DNA of 14,284 nt from Cytidiella melzeri. Its lineage: Eukaryota; Basidiomycota; Agaricomycetes; Polyporales; Irpicaceae. The stretch is taken from the NCBI GenBank assembly GCA_022592445.1, contig JABYQR010000643.1:1-14284 (forward strand), in the 5' to 3' direction. Below, in pieces: positions 7,109-14,284 of this stretch (the stretch's first letter is position 1; each line of letters starts with the position of its first letter). The notes below the pieces were generated by a model that was not told the DNA's origin, made no database searches, and saw only the letters and a program-made list of their open reading frames with translations. A program made the position numbers and the translations under genes.

Positions 7109-8482
7109 CCATAGTTGAGTTGTAAAACTCACCTGCATGTGTAGCTTCAAGGTATTCTACCATATGTCTTTGAAAGTCTGATTGATTATCCATTATTCTA
7201 TCACGTATCTCTTGTGGAGATAAACTGTGCTTGAGCCATATAAGCATGTGCATATGTAATGTTAGTCGTCCTTGCTGCTCAACTGTACCATAATACCCTG
7301 ATGTCTTTCCATAGAATCCTTTATGATTATTTCCATAACCCAGTACATGCTTGATGAACATGTCTACCATAATTTAAAAAACCGTGCACCAGATACTGGG
7401 TTATTGCAATCAACAAAAGTCTTTCGTTTGGATCAGATATTTGTGGATAAAAGTCTTGTTTCTTACCTGCATAGTACAGTGCAATGGGATGTTTGACATC
7501 AGCTGGTGCAAATGTGATAAACCAAGTAGGTGCTCCAAGACAATATGTTAGAGACCATATTTGTTCCGCATCCGTCTCCGGTTTGTAACAGATCCATCCA
7601 CACGAGTGGCTACATAGTCTATATCTCCTAATAGCCGGAAGCAAGCTTTTTCATCCTCGTCTGAGGAGTTGTGTGGCCCTCCTTTGCCCGAGATATCAAG
7701 GTATCTAACGTGCTCATCTTTATGGAAGAAAGACGGGATGCCACATCTTGAAAGTTTTTCTTCATTGATAACAAGTATCCACCGTCACTGCTATTTTTTA
7801 TTTGCTGATGGTTGAATGCAACCAAAGAGAATAACTCATCGAGTTGGAAGCGCTTGTCATAGTACATAAGCCAATTTTTCTTTGTATAGCATCACTAATT
7901 TTTACTTGTATATGCTCGTTGTCTAATCCACCATAACCATACGGAAACAACCACGGGAACATCGAGGGATATAGACGGGGATTGTTCCACAAACTTTCCA
8001 TCTGGTCTGATTTACCAATACCTAAAACTTTGCCTCCTTTAGCAAAGTGTTTCATAGCCTCGAGACGTATGGTAGCAGGGTCGCCTTTCCACATCTGAGA
8101 CAATTGGTCACCAGTTAAACCATGTACAATGAAAGGCGATTGACCATTCTCAGTGGATTCTGTGTTAATGTCGCTATTGACAGCTGCAGCTTCAGGATTG
8201 TTGTACTCAGATTCTTTGTGGTAGTCAACATAAACTGGAGGCTGATCTTCTGGATAATCATTTAGGTTACTGTATGATATATGTAAATCTGCATAATCTG
8301 TGTGATTGAGCTTCAACCACTCCAACGCCTCTGCCACACGGTTGCGGCGTACTAGGAGTGGAGTTCTTTGGTACTCCTTTGAAGTGGGGGGCGAAGGCCC
8401 AATGAACAGTATAGCCAACACATCATCCCAGTCTTCACGTCTTGGGGGAAGAACATCATATATTTCTTCATTGGGATTGCTC
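7109..8482 (-). pseudogene. Helitron-like N domain and HUH motif, multiply frameshifted
   Basis: Characteristic segments occur in order but in changing frames. NPNEEIYDVLPPRREDW and RTPLLVRRNRVAEALEWLKLNH (to about 8300) come first, then WNNPRLYPSMFPWLFPYGYGG (about 7960-7910) and MYYDKRFQLDELFSLVAFNH (7867-7808). These are followed by EDEKACFRLLGDIDYVATRVDG (about 7655-7590), APTWFITFAPADVKHPI (about 7530-7480), NNPVSGARFF and then GTVEQQGRLTLHMHMLIW. The last holds the HUH histidines (codons 7254-7256 and 7248-7250) that bind the metal in rolling-circle nickases. Breaks lie near 7872, 7670, 7561, 7405, 7373 and 7108. Each can be explained by the loss of one base, often in a short A run on the coding strand. 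Confidence 0.85.
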
Positions 8483-9157
8483 GACTCACAACATTTGTTT
8501 TCATCTTGTACAGCTTCGATTTGTGCACTCTGATAACACAGGAATTTGTATGTATACGTGCTATCAGTCTTTTCTCCATCCACGACAAGTTTTGTAACAC
8601 TGGTGGAACATCTCCTAACCAAAGACCATTGGCAAGTGCATTTTTTGGCAAAGAACCTTTACTAGTTACGCTGTAGCAAGTGGAACAAATATATTCACAG
8701 TCTGCTAACAACACAGGTCCATCAAAAGACTGAATGGGATTGGTGTCCAAAGTTCGAGATTTACGAGTGACCTCTGGACAAAACAAGGGTGCCAGATTGA
8801 AATTCACTTCTGACAGTTTCTTCATATTGTTAACTTTTGTCAGACATCCACAAACAGCACAACCAGCTTCCTGCACGTTTGAAAAAGAGGAGTCTTCAAC
8901 AAAACCAGCTACAATTTCCCGTATCTGTGTTTCTGATGGTACTTTGGTGGAAATATGGATTTTTTGTACCACTTGTTGCATGCCTCGCGATGACTGTAAG
9001 TATCGGCAGGACTTTGTGTCTTTTTGAACTTTTTATCACGGTGTCAACGCATTTTATTCCGACTAGAGTTCTCTTCATTTGGTTTAAAGACACAAACCCA
9101 GTTGTCACAAGACAAAGACAAGCACTGGTGAGACGTAAGTTTTTTTACAACATCTAG
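8483..9157 (-). pseudogene. Cys-rich N-terminal region of the Helitron replicase
   Basis: The frame from 8981 (ATG) to about 8483 carries CAVCG, CEYICSTC and the segment PKNALANGLWLGDVPP, followed by LIARIHTNSCVIRV. Cys41/Cys44 and Cys99/Cys102 form two CxxC pairs, suggesting zinc binding. This pattern is standard N-terminal to fungal Helitron Rep domains (the region annotated as DUF6570 in databases, from memory). The frame is open upstream to 9035. A neighbouring frame upstream (9157-8960) is Lys-rich and protein-like but contains a TGA, so the true N-terminus is unclear. At about 8483 the reading frame moves to that of the next segment (TNVVS to SNPNEE). Confidence 0.8.
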
Positions 9158-9172
9158 ACAGTTTGTATGTCC

Positions 9173-9643
9173 TCAGCTGATGCTGATGCTGTGGTGGTCA
9201 CAGATGTCACACAGTATTCTAAGAGATAATCTATCAGCGAGAGTATGTAGTGAAGGCTTAGCCTGGATGGCAGTGTCAGACAGGATTTCTGCTCCATCTT
9301 CACCATGTATGTAACAGTCAAAAGAATAAGTATCTGCAGACAATTTATACTTACCCTGCAAAGTGAGTTGGATGTCTTCCTTTGACCATATATCATGCTT
9401 TCTGCCTCCACCCATAAAGATAATGTCTCCAAACTGTACCACAACAAATTCTCTACTAGTGTTAGCAAGGCCGGCAAGCGGCAAGTACAATTCCTGAGGA
9501 TTGAATGAGATATTACTTTTTGAGCAAGATTTGTAAGTAAACTTGGTGCTGGTAGAAGCCTGAACAAGTAATTTTGTTGGGAATAGCTCTTCCAATGAGT
9601 AATGTATACTAAGTTGGTGGTTTGTCTTCACTGGAGCAAACAA
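9173..9643 (-). pseudogene. Unrecognised coding-like frame of 156 codons
   Basis: The frame is open over 156 codons, but its first codon is TTG and a TGA lies just upstream, so it is probably the 3' part of a broken gene. The composition is protein-like (for example FVVVQFGDIIFMGGGRKHDIW), with no motif that I recognise, no signal peptide and no membrane segment. Protein-like sequence upstream in another frame (to FFMNDCLLQ, about 9780-9640) would join it across a one-base shift. The 44-bp direct repeat lies within it (9454-9497). It could be cargo or a second gene of the Helitron, or a sequence into which the Helitron inserted. Confidence 0.4.
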
Positions 9644-10130
9644 TCATTCATGAAAAAAGAGGGACTATGCTGTATTGTTTGAAGTGCAACAATGGGTGTG
9701 AGTACAGAATTGAAACAAGTTCGTGGAGTAGAGCATGGAGATAAAGATTGTTTGACATGCGTCTTCTTCTTAATGGTGTTGAACTATGTTCAATAGTCTA
9801 GATACAATTTTGTAAACTGCAGGAGCAGAGCTACAAGTGATTTTGTTGTTGATAGCGAATTGAATAAATCATATAGCATGAAATAGTTAATTGCACCTGT
9901 GACTTTGTTATCACAAAGAACCTCAGTAAACAATTCTGTTCCTGGTAAGGACCTTGCCAAGCTATTTGGTCATCAATCTTCACTGTATTACAGGCATTTG
10001 CTATTGGTGACACCTTTGATAGGCAACTTGATCTGGGATAAAGTGACTGTACTACAACTGATAAATTTGGTTGCGGGAACAGGAGCCATACATTGATGAA
10101 GGTAGTCACCAATGGTAGCAAGGAGCTCCA
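9644..10130 (-). pseudogene. Decayed coding-like sequence of unknown function
   Basis: One minus-strand frame reads APVPATKFISCSTVTLSQIK, meets stops around 9970-9990, then continues as SLARSLPGTELFTEVLCDNK and on to TKLYLDY before a TGA near 9795. A second stretch (KQSLSPCSTPRTCFNSVLTP) follows to about 9650. This looks like a broken gene rather than random sequence, and it runs towards the frame at 9173-9643. A 30-nt GT...AG interval spans the stops but is too short for a normal fungal intron. A 9-bp inverted repeat, ATTGGTGAC (10003-10011) and GTCACCAAT (10105-10113), lies in the same stretch. No function is assignable. Confidence 0.3.
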
Positions 10131-10250
10131 TCTATCTTGTCATTAATCTTGTGCAGTGTTCACTGCTGATTCTAGAAAATTACTTGCTTCAAGAATGAAG
10201 GGCTTGAGGGTGTCTCATTGGATCAATTGCTGGAACATGTTACATGTGTC

Positions 10251-10679
10251 CTGTTGATGTCTGCACTGCCTCACCCCCATTGGAGCTGCCACAGGCTGGG
10301 TTCTGATTGTAACTCCTGCTTATAGAGCAACTAGTGGTTGTGAAACTGTGTGGAAGAATCAAAGGCAGTGCTCTATGGTGATGCAACCACGTCCTGTTGA
10401 TGTCTGAACTGCATCAGCCCCACTAGAACTGCCACAGGCTGTGTTGTCATTGTAACTCCTCCTTAGAGAGCAAGTAATGGTTTTGAAACTTTGTGGAACA
10501 ATCCAACACAGTGCTTGCTGCTGATGCAACTATGTACTGTTGATGTCTGAGCTGCCTCACCTCCATTGGAACTGCCACAGGCTGTGTTCTGATTGTAACT
10601 CCTGCTTAGAAACCAACTAACAGTTGTGAAACTTTTGTGGAACAATCAGATACAGTACTCACTACTAATGCAGCCAAAA
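10251..10679. repeat. Tandem array of 143-bp repeats (three units plus degenerate flanking copies)
   Basis: CTGTTGATGTCTG starts at 10251, 10394 and 10537, exactly 143 bp apart. The inner marker ATTGTAACTCCTSCTTA starts at 10306, 10449 and 10592 with the same period. The units differ by scattered substitutions. A diverged further copy is recognisable near 10782-10820 (ATTGTAATCCTTGTTCAAAGAGCAAGCAATG), and another fragment lies near 10154. On the minus strand the units can read NQNTACGSSNGGEAAQTST. Because 143 is not a multiple of 3, the frame changes from unit to unit, so the array does not code as it stands. Confidence 0.88.
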
Positions 10680-10886
10680 ATTTACATTGTCCAAGAATGT
10701 AGGGGTTGTGAATTTGTAGTTAGCTTCCAACGTACTGGTAATTCTTGCTCAAAGGCAATACTATGTGTGGCATGTCTTCTAATTGTAATCCTTGTTCAAA
10801 GAGCAAGCAATGTCTGTAGATTGCTGAACATTTACCTGACCAGAATTTGACATCATTTGCCATCAGGAGTGGAGTTTGAATTTGAG
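10680..10886. other. Diverged repeat remnant next to LTR B
   Basis: The segment contains the degenerate fourth copy of the 143-bp repeat and about 40 bp up to the LTR. The 5 bp before the LTR are TTGAG, the left half of any target-site duplication. The other half would lie beyond the right edge. Confidence 0.4.
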
Positions 10887-11002
10887 TGACACGGAGACAG
10901 GGCTCGACGTGACAAACAGGGACACGATGTGGATGTCGACAAGGAGGTGGTGGCAGGCGTGAAGCACAGTGCGTTCACCAGCTATCAAACTTATGCAGAA
11001 AT

Positions 11003-11090
11003 CTAGCCCAGTAAAGACCAAGTTAGTATTGGGTACTACCAGCTATGTAGTACAGAGAGGGTTTGCTTACCTAGCCCAGTAAAGACCAAG
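11003..11090. repeat. Direct repeat of a 20-mer in LTR B
   Basis: CTAGCCCAGTAAAGACCAAG occurs at 11003-11022 and identically at 11071-11090. LTR A has one counterpart (1229-1248, reverse strand, one mismatch). The place of a second copy in LTR A lies beyond the element C insertion, so the age of the duplication cannot be judged. Confidence 0.85.
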
Positions 11091-11127
11091 AGGTCGAGAT
11101 GGGGGGCTAGGAGCGTACATGTAGCAG

Positions 11128-11135
11128 TATATATA
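11128..11135 (-). promoter_or_regulatory. LTR B TATA box
   Basis: TATATATA on the element's coding strand. The RNA start would fall near 11105. The matching primer-binding site belongs to the 5' LTR outside the window, so self-priming cannot be tested for B. Confidence 0.5.
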
Positions 11136-11212
11136 GACTTCAGGGACCTGCGCACAGACCATGTTGAGGGCAGGCTTTGCAAGAAGCCGTGTGAACAAAG
11201 AACAAAAGGACT

Positions 11213-11345
11213 ACCTAAAGGAGAACAATAGCTATTGTCTAGACCTTGCCAAGAACTCTACCCGTGAGAGAATTTATCTAAAAGGAGACCAACTATTGTA
11301 TTCCATTCCCACACCTGTGAGAACATCCTTCCATAAAGAGAACAA
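11213..11345. repeat. Imperfect ~60-bp repeats in LTR B U3
   Basis: Related blocks start at about 11215 (CTAAAGGAGAACAATAG), 11278 (CTAAAAGGAGACCAACTATTG) and 11332 (CATAAAGAGAACAATAG). The first two share downstream words such as CTATTGT and CCGTGAGA/CTGTGAGA. A short plus-strand frame from 11161 lies over them but is not a gene. Such arrays often act as LTR enhancers; that role is inferred. Confidence 0.55.
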
Positions 11346-11644
11346 TAGGGAAAGAACAATAAGGAGTCCATGTGGACGTCATTTATGACATCAAACCCTA
11401 GCTATGGGCTGAGCCATGTGTCTGGAGCCATGTGGGCTTACTTAAGCTAAGTCACATGCCAGTGTGACGTAGTAGCAAGTAATGTGACCGTGTGGAGCGT
11501 CTAAGCCACGTGATACGGGCGCTTAATAGACGTGCAAAGGAGTTTATGCAGAGAGAATTGAAACTAGGTTGTAGCCCGGAGTTTTACAGATAAAAACAAG
11601 AGGTAAATTGCGAAAATTAAGGGCTAGTCAGGCCATCCATGACA

Positions 11645-11657
11645 TTACCCCCCTCCT
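11645..11657 (-). other. Polypurine tract of element B
   Basis: On the minus strand AGGAGGGGGG (11657 to 11648) is followed by TAA and then the LTR start TGTCATGG. A purine tract just before the 3' LTR primes plus-strand DNA synthesis in LTR retrotransposons. Confidence 0.75.
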
Positions 11658-11809
11658 AAAATCGAGCGTCCTCGCGAAGCATCACTGTGCTGTGGTGATA
11701 GAGGTCTTCTACCCGTCTACAGGGATTCAGCAGAATTGCCCCGATTGTCTAGTCAGAAGGATGCTAGGAAGTTTCTCCCCTTCTGGTGTCGTTGACTCGA
11801 CGTTACCCG

Positions 11810-14284
11810 TCAGTGTGATGTTCTTGAGATATCCAGACCGATGTGTTTGCCTTCATCCCAGCTAAGATCGTATGTAGATGGATAGATCGTGCGAAGGAAA
11901 GCGGGGTCGGTCTGGGTATTGAATTCCCGAAAGTGCGAGCGGAGATCCGCGAAGAGTGAAGCTTTGATGACCCGGGGCGCTCCGGGGTTTGCTTTGTAGA
12001 AGTCGTCAATTGCTTCTTGACTATTCTCGAGGTTTTCTACTGGTTCCCAGCTATTGTGTCCGTCTGAATACCCTTCCCATTTGACAAGGAATTGCAATTT
12101 CTTCCAACGTCCGTGTAGCCTGCTGTCTAGCACTTTTTCGACGACGTACTGTTCTTCTCCTTCTATGACAATAGGATCAGGAGGTGGAGGTACATCTTTG
12201 CCGTTGTCGTGCCAGGGACTTAGACGGTTGATGTGGAAGACGGGGTGGATTCGGAGATAGCTGGGTAGATCGAGTTTGTAATCAAGATCGCCAATGCGTT
12301 CGATGACCTTGTACGGGCCGAGCTGTCGAGGACCGAGTTTAGGGGTAGCCTGATGAATCTGGACGTTCTTAGCGTTTAGCCATACCATGTCCCCTACTTG
12401 GAAGACGCGTGGAGAACGCTTCTCAGACTCGTAAAGTTGCTTCATCTTTTCTTTGCTTAGACGAAGAGCTGCTTCGGTCTCCTTTCGTACTCGAGCCATA
12501 TTATCAAGGCGCTCATCGAGTGAAGGGATATTGCTTCGCTTGCCAACTGGTATGGTGAAGTCGGGGCGATATCCATAGATGACTTCAAACGGTGTTTGGG
12601 AGTTACCCGCGTGTACTCGCGAGTTGAGTGCAAACTCAGCCGCCGGTAGATGATCGACCCAGTCGTCTTGTCGTTGCTGACAGAATAGACGTAGATACTG
12701 TTCGATATCCTGGTTTTTGCGTTCAACTTTGCCATTTCCTTGCGGATGATAGGCGGTCGTAAAACCAGTCTCTATGCCCAGGCGGTGATAGAGCGCACGC
12801 ATGAAGCGCGCTGCAAACTGGGGTCCTCGATCAGAGAACACCTTCTTGGGAATGCCGTGAAGTCGGAATACTTCCTTGTAGTGTAGATCGGCAATCCCCT
12901 CAGCGTTAACCTTAGTGGTAGTAGGGATGATGTGCGTTTGATCGGAGTAATGGTCGACGTAGACCGCGATCGAATCAAATCCCTTAGAGGGTGGCAGCTG
13001 AGTGATGAGATCTACTCCGACGTGTTCCCAAGGTCCGGCCGGAGTTTCCTGAGGCTGTAGTACTGCTTTAGGGTGTGGAGCTGACTTGTAGCGTTGGCAG
13101 CGATCACAACCTAGTACGTAAGTCTCAATGAAGGCATTCATCTTCGGCCACCAATAGTGTCGTGACACTAGCTCTATGGTGCCGTGTTTGCCCGGATGAC
13201 CAGCCGCGGGTGTGTCATGGCAAGATTTGACGATTTCGTGACGGAGCTCTTTGTTGTTAGGGATGTAAAGTTTTCCCTTGTAATAGATGAGCCCGTCACT
13301 CTCTTCCCATTCGAGTAAACCGCCGACAAGTTTGCGAGGACCCTTTTTGCGGAGGGTAGCGAGAGCTTGTGCGACTTCTGCTTCTTGCTCCGTGCCCTCT
13401 CGGATCTTTGATTCGAGTGGAGAAGCAGTGGCGAGCGCACTGGTAGCGAGGATCCGGAAGTGTTCCGGTTTCAGTACCACCTGATTCTTGTTGTCTTCTT
13501 CGTCCGTGACAGCGTGAGAGTGAAGACGAGAGAGAGGATCAGCATGTATCATGGTACTACCGGGCTTGTGTACCAACACGAAGTCGAAGTCAGCCAAAAG
13601 TAATGACCAACGTGCTTGACGTCGAGTGAGGTGTTGCGCAGTCTTCCAGTACTGCAGGTTTGCGTGATCTGTCCAGATCTCAAACGGTTCCTTGAGCCCC
13701 TCAAGGTAGTGGCGCCAATCTTTGAGAGCCTCGGTGATGGCTAACATCTCCCGATCAAAGATTTCGTAGTTACGCTCAGCTTCAGTCATAGATGCGGACC
13801 GGTAGGCGATAGGGTGATAGAATCCATCTTCCTTTGATTTCTGGGAGATGATTCCACCGGTCGCATAGCCCGAGGCATCGACTTCTAGACGTGTAGGGAG
13901 TTCAGGGTCCCAGACTGCCAAGATAGGCTTAGTGGTAAAGGCCTTCTTTAGCATCGTGAAGGCAGTCTGCTGTGCTGGACCCCAGACGAACGGTACGTCC
14001 TTCTTAGTCAGGTCGTGTAGAGGCCGTGCGTGCTTTGAGAAGTCTTGAATGAAGCGGCGGTAGAAGTTGGCAAACCCGATGAATCCTCTGACTTCTTTGA
14101 GGTTCTTGGGTGTGGGCCACGTAGAAACTGCTTGGACTTTGACAGGATCCATAGCTACTTCGCCGGCGCGAATGATCAACCCGAGGTATTCGATCTCAGA
14201 TTTCTCAAACTCGCACTTTTCCGGCCGGAGGTAGAGATCGTGCTGTTGAAGTCGCTCGAGGACTTCATGTACAACCTTGCGATG
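11810..14284 (-). CDS. Ty3/gypsy chromovirus polyprotein, C-terminal part (RT end, RNase H, integrase, chromodomain)
   Basis: The frame is open from the right edge to TGA at 11810-11812 with no break, so the 5' part (gag, protease, most of RT) lies outside. It enters in the RT C-terminus (LRPEKCEFEKSEIEYLG). RNase H follows with Asp in LEVDASGYATGG (13877-13879), Glu in FDREMLAI (13748-13750), Asp in EIWTDHANL (13667-13669) and Asp in HADPLSR (13538-13540). Integrase has the HHCC finger (GHPGKHG, CDRCQ), then Asp in GVDLI, Asp in FSDRGPQF and Glu in GNGKVERKNQ, the last two separated by 35 residues. A GPY/F module (LGPYKVIERIG) comes next. A canonical chromodomain (about 11990-12151; QYVVEKVLD, LVKWEGY, SWEPVENL) has all three cage aromatics. 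About 60 residues follow it. All visible catalytic residues are intact. The sequence is less AT-rich than the Helitron. Confidence 0.95.
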   Translation of the reverse strand, partial: HRKVVHEVLERLQQHDLYLRPEKCEFEKSEIEYLGLIIRAGEVAMDPVKVQAVSTWPTPKNLKEVRGFIGFANFYRRFIQDFSKHARPLHDLTKKDVPFVWGPAQQTAFTMLKKAFTTKPILAVWDPELPTRLEVDASGYATGGIISQKSKEDGFYHPIAYRSASMTEAERNYEIFDREMLAITEALKDWRHYLEGLKEPFEIWTDHANLQYWKTAQHLTRRQARWSLLLADFDFVLVHKPGSTMIHADPLSRLHSHAVTDEEDNKNQVVLKPEHFRILATSALATASPLESKIREGTEQEAEVAQALATLRKKGPRKLVGGLLEWEESDGLIYYKGKLYIPNNKELRHEIVKSCHDTPAAGHPGKHGTIELVSRHYWWPKMNAFIETYVLGCDRCQRYKSAPHPKAVLQPQETPAGPWEHVGVDLITQLPPSKGFDSIAVYVDHYSDQTHIIPTTTKVNAEGIADLHYKEVFRLHGIPKKVFSDRGPQFAARFMRALYHRLGIETGFTTAYHPQGNGKVERKNQDIEQYLRLFCQQRQDDWVDHLPAAEFALNSRVHAGNSQTPFEVIYGYRPDFTIPVGKRSNIPSLDERLDNMARVRKETEAALRLSKEKMKQLYESEKRSPRVFQVGDMVWLNAKNVQIHQATPKLGPRQLGPYKVIERIGDLDYKLDLPSYLRIHPVFHINRLSPWHDNGKDVPPPPDPIVIEGEEQYVVEKVLDSRLHGRWKKLQFLVKWEGYSDGHNSWEPVENLENSQEAIDDFYKANPGAPRVIKASLFADLRSHFREFNTQTDPAFLRTIYPSTYDLSWDEGKHIGLDISRTSH

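Larger units (their letters stand above)
1903..9157 (-). mobile_element. Degraded Helitron, Rep-helicase-protease type (coding span)
   Basis: The minus strand carries, in coding order, all landmarks of a Helitron replicase: Cys-rich N-terminal region, Helitron-like N domain, HUH motif (LHMHM), paired tyrosines (AYVTEYITK), and a full Pif1/SF1 helicase. A USP-like cysteine protease domain follows. Helitrons transpose by rolling-circle replication; the Rep part nicks and joins DNA through tyrosines and the helicase unwinds it. The coordinates mark the coding span only. I could not find convincing 5' TC or 3' hairpin-CTRR termini. About nine frame breaks, a TGA and an inserted LTR make this copy inactive as read. 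Confidence 0.85.
10887..11644 (-). mobile_element. 3' LTR (758 bp) of Ty3/gypsy element B
   Basis: On the minus strand it starts TGTCATGG at 11644, directly after a polypurine tract, and ends CCGTGTCA at 10887. The ends are TG...CA with imperfect inverted repeats (6 of 8). The 10887 end is set independently by LTR A, whose similarity stops at the same TCA. The LTR holds a TATA box (11135 to 11128), about 510 nt from its start. U3 contains three imperfect roughly 60-bp repeats and several CACGTG, TGACGT and CATGTG elements. After the TATA comes a 20-bp sequence repeated at 68-bp spacing. Confidence 0.78.

Noticed and set aside
9941..9990. A very short intron (GT...AG, 30 or 50 nt) removing the stops
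   Set aside because: 30 nt is below known fungal intron sizes, and the 50-nt alternative does not keep the frame.
10251..10679. CRISPR array
   Set aside because: The units are contiguous 143-bp tandem repeats without unique spacers, in a eukaryotic context.
1204..11053. Terminal inverted repeats of a single giant DNA transposon
   Set aside because: The right copy is the end of an LTR attached to a gypsy polyprotein with a polypurine tract, and the left copy ends at the same LTR terminus. Two LTR insertions explain both.
11161..11388. Plus-strand frame of 75 codons starting with ATG
   Set aside because: It lies wholly inside the U3 of LTR B across imperfect repeats and resembles no protein I know.
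12054..13484. Several open frames on both strands inside the gypsy polyprotein region
   Set aside because: They overlap the intact RNase H-integrase-chromodomain frame and show no domains of their own.

Overview
This window is a cluster of nested and flanking transposable elements in a eukaryotic genome. I found no intact host gene, RNA gene, CRISPR array or bacterial signal. The element types point to a fungus, probably a basidiomycete (Agaricomycete-like): a chromodomain-bearing Ty3/gypsy element and a Helitron whose Pif1-type helicase is fused to a cysteine-protease-like C-terminal domain. The organism is inferred from memory of these families and was not searched.

Left edge (1-1350). An LTR retrotransposon on the minus strand (element C) leaves the window to the left. 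Its 511-bp 5' LTR (693-1203) has near-perfect terminal inverted repeats, TGTCACGAAC and GTTCCTGACA, a TATA box, and a predicted RNA 5' end that complements the sequence just past the LTR at 10 of 11 positions. That is the layout of Tf1-type self-priming elements. A gag-like frame (1-618) follows, with one in-frame TGA. C has inserted into the end of another LTR (A, 1204-1350, plus strand), which is an inverted relative of LTR B on the right.

Centre (about 1.9-9.2 kb). A decayed Helitron lies on the minus strand. In coding order from right to left it has a Cys-rich N-terminal region, a Helitron-like N domain, the HUH motif, the two-tyrosine Rep motif, a chromodomain-like segment, a linker, a complete SF1/Pif1 helicase, and a USP-like cysteine protease domain. 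About nine frame breaks split it, and all those I could resolve are equivalent to loss of one base, often in A runs. A TGA separates the helicase from the protease domain. A solo-LTR-like insert (2367-2579, opposite strand) splits the protease domain between its Cys half and its His half.

Flanks of the Helitron. The left flank (1351-1900) holds a hairpin, a 44-bp sequence repeated at 9454-9497, and 40-42-bp AT-rich tandem repeats. The right flank (9173-10886) holds decayed minus-strand coding sequence of unknown function and a tandem array of 143-bp repeats.

Right edge (10887-14284). The 3' end of a second Ty3/gypsy chromovirus (B, minus strand) has an intact reading frame covering the end of reverse transcriptase, RNase H, integrase, GPY/F module and chromodomain. 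It is followed by a polypurine tract and a 758-bp 3' LTR. Its intact frame contrasts with the broken Helitron and suggests a younger insertion.
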